Origin: Microbacterium sp. | GTDB taxonomy: Bacteria > Actinomycetota > Actinomycetes > Actinomycetales > Microbacteriaceae | NCBI RefSeq assembly: GCF_031179285.1 | Contig: NZ_JAPSHY010000007.1 | Span: 92,588 to 156,587 of the forward strand | DNA: 64,000 nucleotides | Direction of reading: 5' to 3' | Shown: positions 44,570 to 52,857 of the stretch, piece by piece | Layout: every line of letters starts with the position of its first letter | How positions within the stretch are numbered: position 1 is the stretch's first letter | The notes under the pieces: generated by a model | Seen by the model: the letters and a program-made list of their open reading frames with translations, nothing else | Told to the model about the DNA's origin: nothing | Database searches by the model: none | Position numbers and translations under genes: made by a program

Positions 44570-44776
44570 ATGAGCGACAGCCACGAGCAGCCGACGTCAT
44601 CGGAACCCGGCAGCCGAGAGGAGGATCGGTTGGCCGGGAACGGAAGCGGCGACCCGAACAGTGACCGCGGGTTCCTCAACGACCTCCCCCCGGCTCAGGA
44701 CAAACGGCTGGAGGACAGCGAAGTCGACGTGACAGATGTCGCCGACGATGAGGAAGACGCGCTCACGACGGAGTGA
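44570..44776 (+). CDS. Small acidic disordered protein
   Basis: 68 residues, MSDSHEQPTSSEPGSREEDR at the start and VADDEEDALTTE at the end. Very rich in Asp, Glu, Ser and Pro, with one short possible motif GFLNDLPPAQDKRLEDS. ATG preceded by GGAGAGATGTC. It is divergent from treS and followed by a strong bidirectional terminator. Composition resembles the 54-residue protein at 35394. Function unknown. Confidence 0.65.
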   Translation: MSDSHEQPTSSEPGSREEDRLAGNGSGDPNSDRGFLNDLPPAQDKRLEDSEVDVTDVADDEEDALTTE

Positions 44777-44793
44777 CCCTGCCCGAACGCGCA

Positions 44794-44828
44794 AAGGGCG
44801 CCTCTCCTCGTGCAGGAGAGGCGCCCTT
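44794..44828. terminator. Bidirectional terminator between convergent genes
   Basis: Perfect 15-bp stem AAGGGCGCCTCTCCT with a 5-nt loop, ending in short A and T stretches, between the small acidic protein gene and the SPW-repeat gene. Confidence 0.85.
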
Positions 44829-44836
44829 GTCGGGTG

Positions 44837-45235
44837 TCAGGCGCGGACAGCGCGTCCGCGGACCGCAGCCGGCTGCGGCTGCGGCTGCGGCTGGGAGAAC
44901 AGCACGACCACGACCACGGCTGCGCCGACGACCACGTGCGGAAGCCACACGTTCAGCGCTTCTCCTGCGAATCCGAAGATCCACGGCGAGAGCGCGAGGA
45001 AGACACTGGCGGCGATGTCGAACATGAGATGCACGGGCATCGGGATGAACCCGAAGGGACCCCACTCGTAGTTGGTGAACAGGCTGTAGACGATGAGTCC
45101 GATGCCGAGGACGACGGGGATGACGACTGCCGCTCCGCCGACTGCTGCGAAGCCGAAGACCCACGGCGCGGCGATGAGGGCGATGCCGACGACGTAGTCG
45201 AGGATGCCGTGGACCTTGGTGGGGATGAAACGCAT
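44837..45235 (-). CDS. SPW-repeat membrane protein
   Basis: 132 residues with four membrane helices in two similar halves. Each half ends in the SPW signature: APWVFGFAAVGG near 23-34 and SPWIFGFAGEA near 83-93. The C-terminal end carries QPQPQPQP, encoded by GGCTGC repeats (44871-44892). AGGAGG precedes the ATG. SPW-repeat proteins are common in Actinobacteria and often stress-related by context; no biochemical role is known. Confidence 0.88.
   Translation of the reverse strand: MRFIPTKVHGILDYVVGIALIAAPWVFGFAAVGGAAVVIPVVLGIGLIVYSLFTNYEWGPFGFIPMPVHLMFDIAASVFLALSPWIFGFAGEALNVWLPHVVVGAAVVVVVLFSQPQPQPQPAAVRGRAVRA
44871..44892 (-). repeat. Short tandem repeat coding the Gln-Pro tail of the SPW protein
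   Basis: GGCTGC three times plus GGCT on the plus strand, giving (Gln-Pro) four times at the C-terminus. Confidence 0.8.
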
Positions 45236-45298
45236 GATTCCTCCTGGGGGATGCCGCCGCGGATGCGGCTCACCCAGGGTTCGGCGCGCACCGCATAT

Positions 45299-45327
45299 CG
45301 GATTGGATCACTGTCGGATCGGATCAC
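45299..45327. promoter_or_regulatory. Tandem 13-nt direct repeat between divergent SPW and DUF1611 genes
   Basis: CGGATTGGATCAC (45299-45311) and CGGATCGGATCAC (45315-45327), one mismatch, 16-nt period. 64-92 nt before the SPW gene, so a candidate operator there. The rest of the 254-nt gap shows nothing else I can name. Confidence 0.35.
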
Positions 45328-45489
45328 GGTCAACGCTGCCTCACGCGGCTCACAGCTCTCGTCCGCGGCCGCCTGGTACCGTGGGGTGTCGGCATCTCGC
45401 CGATCATCAGGGAAGACTTCTCGTCGACCGACAGCTTCACGGCCCTTGCGCTTCTTGTCGCCTCCTCTGTGCGACCGTTGAGGAACCCG

Positions 45490-46635
45490 ATGAACGCCTT
45501 CACCCCTGTCCACGCTGTCGTGTCTGGCGACGCCGCCGTCCTCCCCGTCGGCGCGACCGCCGTCGTCTACTGCGAGGGCCAGTTCGGCGAGCAGGACGGC
45601 AAGACCGCCAACGGCCTGGTCCGCCACTCCGAGAAGTACGACATCCTCAGTGTCATCGACAGCACGCGTGCGGGCACGGATGCCGGGATGTTCCTCGACG
45701 GCGCACCCAACGGCATCCCTGTTCTCGCGAATCTCGCGCAGGCCATCGTCCACGCCGACCGCGTGCCCGACTACCTGATCTGCGGCGTCGCTCCGGCCGA
45801 TGGGCTCCTCTCGCCGGCACAGCGCATCGTGCTCCTGGACGGCATCGCCCGTGGCATGCACATCATCAACGGCCTCCACGAGTTCCTCGGTGACGATGCG
45901 GAGTTCGCCGCCGCGGCCCTGCTGGCGGGCGTGACCATCACCGACGTCCGCCGACCGCGCAGCATGCAGGACCTGCACCTGTTCTCCGGCCGCATCTTCG
46001 ACGTGACCTGCCCGCGCATCGCGGTGCTCGGCACCGACGGTGCGATCGGCAAGCGCACGACCTCGACGCTACTGGTGCGCGCTCTGAACGAGCGAGGCGT
46101 CCGCGCCGTGCTCGTCGGCACCGGGCAGACGACCATCATCCAGGGCGGCAAGTACGGGATCGCACTCGACGCACTCGTCCCGCAGTACTGCTCGGGCGAG
46201 GTCGAGAATCAGGTGGTCGCCGCATTCGAGGGCGAGAACCCCGACGTCATCGTGGTCGAGGGGCAGGGTGCCCTCAGCCATCCCGCATACCTCACCTCTG
46301 CCCACATCCTCCGCGGCAGCCGCCCGGCAGGCGTGATCGTCCAGCATGCGCCGAGGCGTCGCACGCTCGGGGATTTCCCGATGGTGTCGATGCCGACTCT
46401 CGCCAGCGAGGTCGCTCTGATTGAAGCGTTCGCCGATACGAGGGTCATCGGCATCACCGTGAACCACGAGGGCATGGCCGCCGATGAGATCGGGGGCGCG
46501 ATCGACGACATCGAGATCGAGTTCGGCCTGCCGGCGACCGATCCGCTCACTCGCCCGCTCGACGACCTCGTCGAGATGGTGCTGCTCGCCTTCCCGCAGT
46601 TCGGGGCTCGGCTGAGCGGCGGCGTTGCGCGCTGA
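45490..46635 (+). CDS. DUF1611-family P-loop protein (DgcN-like)
   Basis: 381 residues. The N-terminal domain has VYCEGQFGEQDGKTANGLVR. The C-terminal P-loop domain (from about 180) has AVLGTDGAIGKRTTSTLLV, a Walker A variant, plus VLVGTGQTTIIQGGKYG and VVEGQGALSHPAY. This is the DUF1611 family; some members (DgcN) act in D-glutamate metabolism with an epimerase-like partner, which is absent next to this gene. Start at the ATG with GAGGA 5 nt before it; the frame is open seven codons further up. Confidence 0.85.
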   Translation: MNAFTPVHAVVSGDAAVLPVGATAVVYCEGQFGEQDGKTANGLVRHSEKYDILSVIDSTRAGTDAGMFLDGAPNGIPVLANLAQAIVHADRVPDYLICGVAPADGLLSPAQRIVLLDGIARGMHIINGLHEFLGDDAEFAAAALLAGVTITDVRRPRSMQDLHLFSGRIFDVTCPRIAVLGTDGAIGKRTTSTLLVRALNERGVRAVLVGTGQTTIIQGGKYGIALDALVPQYCSGEVENQVVAAFEGENPDVIVVEGQGALSHPAYLTSAHILRGSRPAGVIVQHAPRRRTLGDFPMVSMPTLASEVALIEAFADTRVIGITVNHEGMAADEIGGAIDDIEIEFGLPATDPLTRPLDDLVEMVLLAFPQFGARLSGGVAR

Positions 46636-46643
46636 GCGGGGCG

Positions 46644-47210
46644 CTACCCGGCGGTTCCCCATCCGTATCGGCCGCTGAGCGCGCGCGCCACCGGGGCGAA
46701 TCGGCTGCGCTCCAGCACCGCCGCCTCGCGCCGGAGCCCGGTTTCGTGGACGCTGTAGAGCTGCTCGATGTCGACCCACGATTCGCGCCCCTGTGAATCC
46801 CAGGGGCCGGAGCCGATGCTGACGTAGTCGCGATCCCCGTCATGGGAACGGCTGGTCATGCGGACCGCGAACACCCGGTGTTCCGACTGGCGAGCGATGA
46901 TCAGCACCGGTCGATCCTTGCCGCGCCCGTCGTTCTCGTCGTAGGGCACCCAGGTCCACACGATCTCGCCGGCGTCGGGTGCCCCGTCGCGGTCGGGGGC
47001 GTAGTCGATGCGCAGATCATGGATGCCGTCGGGATCGACGCGCACGGTGGCGGTCTCGCCCGCTCCCCCGGAGTTCTCCGCCGTCGCGGGCACCCGCAGA
47101 CGCGCCTCCGGGCGTCTCGGACGGATCGGTGTCCGGGACGCCCGGTCGGATCCCAGCGCCTTGGCCAGGATCTCGGTCAGGGTGGCCAGGATGTTCTTCG
47201 AGGAACTCAC
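46644..47210 (-). CDS. PemK/MazF-like protein without antitoxin
   Basis: 188 residues. A roughly 70-residue basic N-terminal extension precedes the PemK/MazF core (AGEIVWTWVPYDENDGRGKDRP, VLIIARQSEHRVFAVRMTSR, SWVDIEQLYSV). The strand order and GRGKDRPVLII fit the endoribonuclease toxin fold, but no antitoxin gene precedes it, and the long extension is atypical. It may be a housekeeping homologue. GTG start with TAGGGT exactly 6 nt upstream, so probably leaderless. Confidence 0.8.
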   Translation of the reverse strand: MSSSKNILATLTEILAKALGSDRASRTPIRPRRPEARLRVPATAENSGGAGETATVRVDPDGIHDLRIDYAPDRDGAPDAGEIVWTWVPYDENDGRGKDRPVLIIARQSEHRVFAVRMTSRSHDGDRDYVSIGSGPWDSQGRESWVDIEQLYSVHETGLRREAAVLERSRFAPVARALSGRYGWGTAG

Positions 47211-47216
47211 CCGGCC

Positions 47217-47222
47217 ACCCTA
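47217..47222 (-). promoter_or_regulatory. -10 element of a leaderless promoter for the PemK/MazF-like gene
   Basis: TAGGGT with exactly 6 nt before the GTG at 47210, in the 20-nt gap after amt. Confidence 0.5.
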
Positions 47223-47230
47223 ACCGCAGC

Positions 47231-48469
47231 TCACGCCTCGGCGAGTGCGTAGCCTTCTTCGCCGTGCACGACCAGGTCGACACCGGCGATCTCGTCCTCG
47301 TTCGTCACGCGGAAGCCAATGGTCTTCTCGATGGCGAAACCGATGAGGAAGGAGACGATGAAGGAATACAGCAGCACGCCTCCCGCAGCGATCGCCTGCA
47401 CGGCCAGCAGCCGCAGGTCACCACCGGTGAACAGTCCCTGCTCGGTGGCGACGAAGCCCAGGTAGAGGGTTCCGAGCAGTCCGCCGACCAGGTGGATCCC
47501 CACCACGTCGAGCGAGTCGTCGAAGCCGAGGCGGAACTTCAGCTCGACCGCGAGCGCGCATGCGATGCCCGACAGCGCCCCCAGCAGCAGCGCCCAACCG
47601 GGAGTCAGGTTGGCGCAGGCCGGGGTGATGGCGACAAGACCTGCCACTGCACCGGATGCCGCACCGACCGACGTCGCCTTGCCGTCCTTGATGCGCTCGA
47701 TGAAGATCCAGCCGAGGATCGCCGCTGCCGTCGCTCCCAGCGTGTTGATGCCGATCAGGCCGACCCTGCCCATGTCCTCCGAGAGCCACTCCGCTCCCGC
47801 GTTGAACCCGAACCAGCCGAACCACAGAAGAGCGGCGCCGAGCAGCGTCAGTGGCACGTTGTGGGGCTTCAGGATGCCCTTCTGGAAGCCGATGCGCTTG
47901 CCGAGCACCAGGGCGAGGGCGAGGGCTGCGGCTCCGGCGTTGATGTGCACGGCTGTACCGCCGGCGTAGTCGATGACGGCGATGCCGCTCTCCTCACCGA
48001 AGAGAGTCGTGCCGAGGTTCATGATCCATCCGCCACCCCACACCCACGCGGCGACGGGGAAGTATCCGACCGTGGCGAAGACACCGGCGAAGATGAGCCA
48101 GGGGCCGAACCTCGCCCGGTCTGCGATGGCGCCCGAGATCAGGGCGACGGTGATGATCGCGAAGGTCGCGCCGTACGCGACCCCGATGAGCGCGACGTTC
48201 GATCCCTCGCCACTGGCGAGGCTGTTCAGCCCGAGGTCCGCAAAGGGGTTCCCGGAGAACTGACCGGGGTTCTCGACGGCGCTCATGGAGAAGCCGAAGA
48301 GCACCCAGAGGACCGCCACGAGCCCGATCGAGCCGAAGCTCATCATCATCATGCTGACGACGCTCTTGGCCTTGACCAGACCGCCGTAGAAGAACGCCAC
48401 GCCTGGCGTCATCAGCAGGACGAGGGCGGTCGCGGTGATCGCCCACGAGATGTTGCCGGGAGAATCCAT
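47231..48469 (-). CDS. amt: Ammonium transporter
   Basis: 412-residue Amt/MEP channel with 11 expected helices. MTPGVAFFYGGLVKAKSVVS is the first signature. AVHINAGAAALALALVLGKR carries the first pore His and VVGIHLVGGLLGTLYLG the second; WFGWFGFNAGAE is also typical. The C-terminal tail (GVDLVVHGEEGYALAEA) is the part that binds GlnK. Start at the ATG with TGAGG; a GTG 12 nt upstream is less likely. A GlnR-type box lies 72-87 nt upstream. No glnK is adjacent. Confidence 0.96.
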   Translation of the reverse strand: MDSPGNISWAITATALVLLMTPGVAFFYGGLVKAKSVVSMMMMSFGSIGLVAVLWVLFGFSMSAVENPGQFSGNPFADLGLNSLASGEGSNVALIGVAYGATFAIITVALISGAIADRARFGPWLIFAGVFATVGYFPVAAWVWGGGWIMNLGTTLFGEESGIAVIDYAGGTAVHINAGAAALALALVLGKRIGFQKGILKPHNVPLTLLGAALLWFGWFGFNAGAEWLSEDMGRVGLIGINTLGATAAAILGWIFIERIKDGKATSVGAASGAVAGLVAITPACANLTPGWALLLGALSGIACALAVELKFRLGFDDSLDVVGIHLVGGLLGTLYLGFVATEQGLFTGGDLRLLAVQAIAAGGVLLYSFIVSFLIGFAIEKTIGFRVTNEDEIAGVDLVVHGEEGYALAEA

Positions 48470-48540
48470 GTCAAACCTCACATTCGGGTAACTGAGACCC
48501 TCAGTGTGGCCACGCTCGATTTCGGGTTCGGACGGCGTGT

Positions 48541-48556
48541 GTTTCCGGGGCGTTAC
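48541..48556 (-). promoter_or_regulatory. GlnR-type operator upstream of amt
   Basis: Minus strand GTAAC-GCCCCG-GAAAC, a perfect gTnAC-N6-GaAAC box, 72 nt before the amt ATG. GlnR activates amt under nitrogen limitation in other Actinobacteria. Confidence 0.7.
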
Positions 48557-48583
48557 GCCCGGGGCCGCGGTGTGAACTTCGTG

Positions 48584-49639
48584 TTACGCGGCGCTGACTT
48601 CCTGCGCAGAATGCGTCAGCGCGTTCAGCCGCGATATGGCGCGCAGATACTTCTTGCGGTATCCACCGCCGAGCATCTCCGCGGCGAACACCTGATCCAG
48701 GCTTGATCCGGTGGCGACGATCGGAATCTGCTCGTCATACACGCGATCCACGAACGCCACGAAGCGGAGTGCTTCGGATTGATCCGTGAGCTCGCGCACG
48801 TCACGGAGCCCGACCATCCGCAGGTCTTCGATGATGCGGAGGTAGCGCGACGGGTGCACGCGGGCGAGGTGGCGGATGACGTCATCGAAGGCGTCGTCGG
48901 ACACGGTGGCGGACGCCGCTGCCGAATCGATCGCTCGCCGGTATGCGTCGTCGTCGACGACCACGGCGTGCCCGTCCAGAGCTCGCTGGCGGAAGTCGAC
49001 GCCGTCGATGCGCAGCGTCTGGAAGCTGTCGGACATCGCATGGATCTCACGGAGGAAGTCCTGCGCGGCGAACCGCCCCTCACCGAGGGCGTTGGGCGGC
49101 GTGTTCGACGTCGCGGCGAGTCGCGTGCCCGTCGGCACGAGTTCACCCAGCAGCCTCGTCATCACCATCGTGTCGCCGGGGTCGTCGAGCTCGAACTCGT
49201 CGATGCACAGCAGGTCGGCGCCCTTGAGCAGGTCGACGGTGTTCTTGTATCCGAGCGCTCCCACCAGAGCGGTGTACTCGATGAACGATCCGAAGTACTT
49301 GCGTCGCGCAGGCATCGCGTGATAGATCGAGGCGAGAAGATGGGTCTTGCCGACACCGAAGCCGCCGTCGAGGTACACCCCGGGTTTCACCTCGGGCTCT
49401 TTCTTCGCCCGGCTGAAGAACCCACCGCGCTTGGACGGCGCACCGCGACCGGAGAAGCGCAGCAGCGTCGCCTTGGCCTCCTCCTGCGAAGGGTATGCGG
49501 GATCTGCCCGGTAGCTGTCGAACGTCGCCTCATCGAACTGCGGCGGCGGCACCAGACTCGCCAGCATCTCGGGGCCGGAGACCGCGGGCTGTCGTTCGGT
49601 CAGGTGGACGATGCCCGGACGGCTCGTGGGATCTGTCAT
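48584..49639 (-). CDS. zapE: ZapE/AFG1-family ATPase
   Basis: 351 residues. Walker A GGFGVGKTHLL near 92-102, Walker B LLCIDEFELDD near 143-153, arginine region GTRLAATSNTPPN, and the C-terminal AFG1 pattern (RFVAFVDRVYDEQIPIVATG). In E. coli the family member ZapE affects Z-ring stability; the actinobacterial role is untested. AGGAAACGA precedes the ATG. It is upstream of amt on the same strand with a 114-nt gap. Confidence 0.93.
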   Translation of the reverse strand: MTDPTSRPGIVHLTERQPAVSGPEMLASLVPPPQFDEATFDSYRADPAYPSQEEAKATLLRFSGRGAPSKRGGFFSRAKKEPEVKPGVYLDGGFGVGKTHLLASIYHAMPARRKYFGSFIEYTALVGALGYKNTVDLLKGADLLCIDEFELDDPGDTMVMTRLLGELVPTGTRLAATSNTPPNALGEGRFAAQDFLREIHAMSDSFQTLRIDGVDFRQRALDGHAVVVDDDAYRRAIDSAAASATVSDDAFDDVIRHLARVHPSRYLRIIEDLRMVGLRDVRELTDQSEALRFVAFVDRVYDEQIPIVATGSSLDQVFAAEMLGGGYRKKYLRAISRLNALTHSAQEVSAA

Positions 49640-49767
49640 TCGTTTCCTGTGTCGAAGTCTTACGAATCGGGTGCGGGACCCACGGCGGGGATCTATCGTC
49701 GAAGGGGCGGCTCCAACATTACGCCGTCCTCACCCGCACATCTCTCGCCCACCCCTGAGGAGACCCC

Positions 49768-50661
49768 GTGGCCATCGAGCTGGATTCATCGTCACCGAAG
49801 TTCGCCGAGTATGCAGAACCGGGTCGACTGGTCACCACCGAGTGGCTTGCCGAACGACTGGGCACACCGGGACTCGTGGTCGTCGAATCCGACGAGGATG
49901 TGCTCCTGTACGAGACGGGGCACATCCCGGGGGCGGTCAAGATCGACTGGCACACCGAGCTCAATGACCCCGTGGTGCGCGACTACGTCGACGGCGAAGG
50001 GTTCGCGGCGCTTCTCAGCCGCAAGGGGATCTCACGCGATGACACCGTCGTGATCTACGGCGACAAGAACAACTGGTGGGCGGCGTACGCCCTCTGGGTC
50101 TTCTCGCTCTTCGGCCATGAGGATGTTCGACTGCTGGACGGCGGGCGCGACCGATGGATCGCGGAGGGCCGCGAGACGACGCGCGAGACGCCGTCACCTG
50201 TGCCCACCGACTACCCCGTGGTCGAGCGGGATGACTCCGCCATCCGGGCATACAAGGAAGATGTGCTCGCACACCTCGGCAAGCCCCTGATCGACGTGCG
50301 GTCGCCGGAGGAGTACAGCGGTGAGCGGACGACCGCACCCGCGTACCCCGACGAGGGGGCGTTGCGCGCAGGTCACATCCCGACCGCTCAGAGCGTGCCG
50401 TGGAGCAAGGCCGTCGCCGAGGACGGCGGCTTCCGGCCGCGCGCCGAGCTCGAGGCGATCTACCGCGATGGCGCCGGGCTGAAGGACGGCGACGACGTGG
50501 TGGCGTATTGCCGCATCGGAGAGCGCTCCAGCCACACCTGGTTCGTGCTGAAGCACCTGCTCGGCTTCGAGAACGTCCGCAATTACGACGGCTCGTGGAC
50601 GGAGTGGGGAAGCGCCGTGCGCGTCCCCATCGTGACCGGCAGCGAGCCCGGCTCGATCTGA
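49768..50661 (+). CDS. sseA: Sulfurtransferase with tandem rhodanese domains
   Basis: 297 residues. The N-terminal inactive rhodanese domain ([16 protein letters not shown]) is followed by an active one. The catalytic Cys is in [14 protein letters not shown] (near 247). [13 protein letters not shown] and the C-terminal [14 protein letters not shown] are also typical. The CRIGERS loop is characteristic of actinobacterial thiosulfate or 3-mercaptopyruvate sulfurtransferases. GTG start with GAGGAG before it. sufE follows 19 nt later, suggesting a sulfur-delivery pair. Confidence 0.93.
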   Translation: MAIELDSSSPKFAEYAEPGRLVTTEWLAERLGTPGLVVVESDEDVLLYETGHIPGAVKIDWHTELNDPVVRDYVDGEGFAALLSRKGISRDDTVVIYGDKNNWWAAYALWVFSLFGHEDVRLLDGGRDRWIAEGRETTRETPSPVPTDYPVVERDDSAIRAYKEDVLAHLGKPLIDVRSPEEYSGERTTAPAYPDEGALRAGHIPTAQSVPWSKAVAEDGGFRPRAELEAIYRDGAGLKDGDDVVAYCRIGERSSHTWFVLKHLLGFENVRNYDGSWTEWGSAVRVPIVTGSEPGSI

Positions 50662-50680
50662 GCGTGGGAGAATGTCAGGG

Positions 50681-51112
50681 ATGAGCACGACCGACGTCCC
50701 TGACACCCTCGCCGAGATCCGCGACGCGTTCCTGGAGACCCCCGAGGCCGACCGTCTGCTGCTCCTGCTGGAGTTCGCCGACGAGCTTCCTCCTGTCTCG
50801 GACGAGGTGGCCAGCCATCCGGAGATGTGCGAGCGCGTGGCTGAGTGCCAGTCACCCGTCTACATCTACGTCGAGGTCGTGGACGACATCGTGACGATGC
50901 ATGCGACGGCGCCGGCCGAAGCGCCGACGACTCGCGGATTCGCCAGCATCCTCGCCCAGGGGCTCACCGGTCTCACATCCGACGAGGTGCTCGCCATTCC
51001 CGACGACTATCCGCAGTCGATCGGTCTGACGAAGGCGGTCTCGCCCCTGCGGATCGGGGGCATGACCGGCATGCTCATGCGCGCGAAGAAGCAGGTCAGT
51101 CAGAAGCGCTGA
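50681..51112 (+). CDS. sufE: SufE-family sulfur acceptor protein
   Basis: 143 residues. The acceptor Cys is in RVAECQSPVYIYVEV, the SufE signature. PEADRLLLLLEFADELPPV and IGLTKAVSPLRIGGMTGML are also family marks. It takes sulfur from a cysteine desulfurase or, given the neighbour, may work with the upstream sulfurtransferase (inference). The ATG 10 nt after GGGAG is preferred over one 9 nt earlier. GAGAAT 7 nt before it is a weak leaderless-type -10. It overlaps the hydrolase gene tail to tail by 17 nt. Confidence 0.9.
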   Translation: MSTTDVPDTLAEIRDAFLETPEADRLLLLLEFADELPPVSDEVASHPEMCERVAECQSPVYIYVEVVDDIVTMHATAPAEAPTTRGFASILAQGLTGLTSDEVLAIPDDYPQSIGLTKAVSPLRIGGMTGMLMRAKKQVSQKR

Positions 51113-52250
51113 AGCCGTGGGCGCTCACCCAGTCGGTGATCGCCGTCGACCAGCTCACCTGGTCGTAGTTCCACAGCTTCGTGTGCCGGGCGACCGCGAA
51201 GTGCGGCATGGTCACGAGATCCGGGCGCGCCTCCTGCAGCGCGTGGGACGCGTCGGCCGGCACGAAGCCGTCGTCGTCGCTGTGCAGGATGAGGATGGGC
51301 ATGGTGAGTTCATCCGCGCGGGCCACCATGTCGAGCCGGTCGAACGGGATCGCGCTCTCGGCGCCGCTCAATCGAGCGGTGAACGGAACCGACAATGCTC
51401 CCATGGCAAGGTCGGGAAGCGGAGCATGCATGCCCGCCTCCCTCGCCTGGAAGCGCAGCACGGTGCGCCAGTCCACCACCGGAGACTCGAGGATGAGACC
51501 GGCGATACGGTCGCGCTTACCGCTGTTCACCGCCGCCTGGAGCGCCACTGCTCCCCCCATGGACCATCCCATCAGCAGCACGCGCTCCGCTCCGTGGCGC
51601 AGTGCATAGGCGATGGCCGCGTCCACGTCACGCCATTCCGCGGCGCCGAGTGCGTACGAGCCGCCACGGCTCCGCGGAGCCTCGCCGTCGTTGCGATACG
51701 AGACGATGAGATTCGGCATCCCGAGACCGTGCAGCACCGGCACCGCCCGCAGGCATTCGGCACGCGTCGTACCTCGCCCATGCACCTGGATCACCCAGGT
51801 CGTCGACGTCGCGGGGAACAGCCATGCGGGGCACGGGCCGGCCGGCGATCCGATGAGCACGCTCTCCCACGGCAGGTGCAGTTCACTCGGAGAGGCGTAG
51901 TACCAGCCGCTGAATCCCGCGTCCCTGTCGATGCGCGCCCCCGCCTCGATCTGGGTGAGCAGCTTTCGCCGCACCGTCGTCGCGTCCGTGCTGAGGACGG
52001 CTCCGAGCTTCACGTACCCGTACGTTCCGGTGGTGAAGAGACCGTAGCGCCCGGGCAGCTCGGTGTCGGCCGTGCGTCCGAGCTCGATCGTCTGCGCACC
52101 GGTGTCGACGGCGAGGATGGTCGCGTCCGGTGCGCGCCGGGTCGGGGTGACGACCCGTCGGGCGACGCCGAACACCATGAACGCCAGCGCTGCCCCGAGC
52201 GCGAACAGAGTGGGGACAAGGAGCGCAACGGCGTGCCTGAGACTCTTCAT
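51096..52250 (-). CDS. Membrane-anchored alpha/beta hydrolase
   Basis: 384 residues. An N-terminal membrane anchor (VALLVPTLFALGAALAFMVF, about 8-27) is followed by an extracytoplasmic region. The hydrolase core (from about 145) has WVIQVHGRGTTR, the nucleophile Ser in LLMGWSMGGAVALQA, Asp in LILHSDDDGFVP and a His near the C-terminus (FAVARHTKLW). Family members are peptidase- or esterase-like; substrate unknown. Its -10 (TAGAGT, 52265-52260) overlaps that of the divergent DUF3000 gene. Confidence 0.85.
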   Translation of the reverse strand: MKSLRHAVALLVPTLFALGAALAFMVFGVARRVVTPTRRAPDATILAVDTGAQTIELGRTADTELPGRYGLFTTGTYGYVKLGAVLSTDATTVRRKLLTQIEAGARIDRDAGFSGWYYASPSELHLPWESVLIGSPAGPCPAWLFPATSTTWVIQVHGRGTTRAECLRAVPVLHGLGMPNLIVSYRNDGEAPRSRGGSYALGAAEWRDVDAAIAYALRHGAERVLLMGWSMGGAVALQAAVNSGKRDRIAGLILESPVVDWRTVLRFQAREAGMHAPLPDLAMGALSVPFTARLSGAESAIPFDRLDMVARADELTMPILILHSDDDGFVPADASHALQEARPDLVTMPHFAVARHTKLWNYDQVSWSTAITDWVSAHGFSASD

Positions 52251-52259
52251 CGCTTCCTG

Positions 52260-52269
52260 ACTCTAGCCT
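52260..52269. promoter_or_regulatory. Overlapping divergent -10 elements
   Basis: ACTCTAGCCT. Plus strand TAGCCT (52264-52269) lies 6 nt before the DUF3000 GTG. Minus strand TAGAGT (52265-52260) lies 9 nt before the hydrolase ATG. The two hexamers share the central TA. Confidence 0.5.
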
Positions 52270-52275
52270 GTCGCT

Positions 52276-52857
52276 GTGACCGCACATCCCGATGCCGGAG
52301 CGCTTTTCGAAGGTGCGACTGCTGAACTGCGTGAGACCGCCTTCCGTGCGGACATCGCCGTGCGCGAGATCCCCACCCCTCAAGGACTCGCGCCGTTCGC
52401 GATCGCGCTCGCAGCGGACGTGCGGCCCGGTAGCGACGGCGAGTCGATCTACGGCACCGGTCGCTTCGTGCTGCTGTACGACCCGGACGAGCCCGGCGCC
52501 TGGGGAGGCTCGTGGCGGATCGTGACATTCGCCCAGGCGCCACTGGAGACCGAGATCGGCACCGACCCGCTGTTGGCGGATGTGACCTGGTCCTGGCTCG
52601 TCGATGCGCTCGAATCTCGCAACGCCGTCTACCACTCGGCATCCGGGACTTCCACCAAGACGCTCTCGAAGGGCTTCGGGGGGCTCGCCGTCGAGGGCGA
52701 CGGCGCCCAGATAGAATTGCGGGCGTCCTGGACGCCGGAAGGCCCGTTCCGACCGCACGTCGAAGCATGGGCCGAGTTGGTCGGGATGCTGGCCGGGCTT
52801 CCGCCCGGTTCCGAGGACATCGCCGTGATCGGCGCGCGAAAGGCTGCACGTGACTGA
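52276..52857 (+). CDS. DUF3000 domain-containing protein
   Basis: 193 residues of the actinobacterial DUF3000 family: FRADIAVREIPTPQGLAPFA near the start, then GRFVLLYDPDEPGAWGGSWR and WSWLVDALESRNAVYHSASG. Predicted cytoplasmic, no known activity. The GTG start, likely leaderless, is 6 nt after TAGCCT. Its last 8 nt overlap rnd, so it is translationally coupled to RNase D, an arrangement that recurs in Actinobacteria and suggests a shared function in RNA metabolism (inference). Confidence 0.9.
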   Translation: MTAHPDAGALFEGATAELRETAFRADIAVREIPTPQGLAPFAIALAADVRPGSDGESIYGTGRFVLLYDPDEPGAWGGSWRIVTFAQAPLETEIGTDPLLADVTWSWLVDALESRNAVYHSASGTSTKTLSKGFGGLAVEGDGAQIELRASWTPEGPFRPHVEAWAELVGMLAGLPPGSEDIAVIGARKAARD

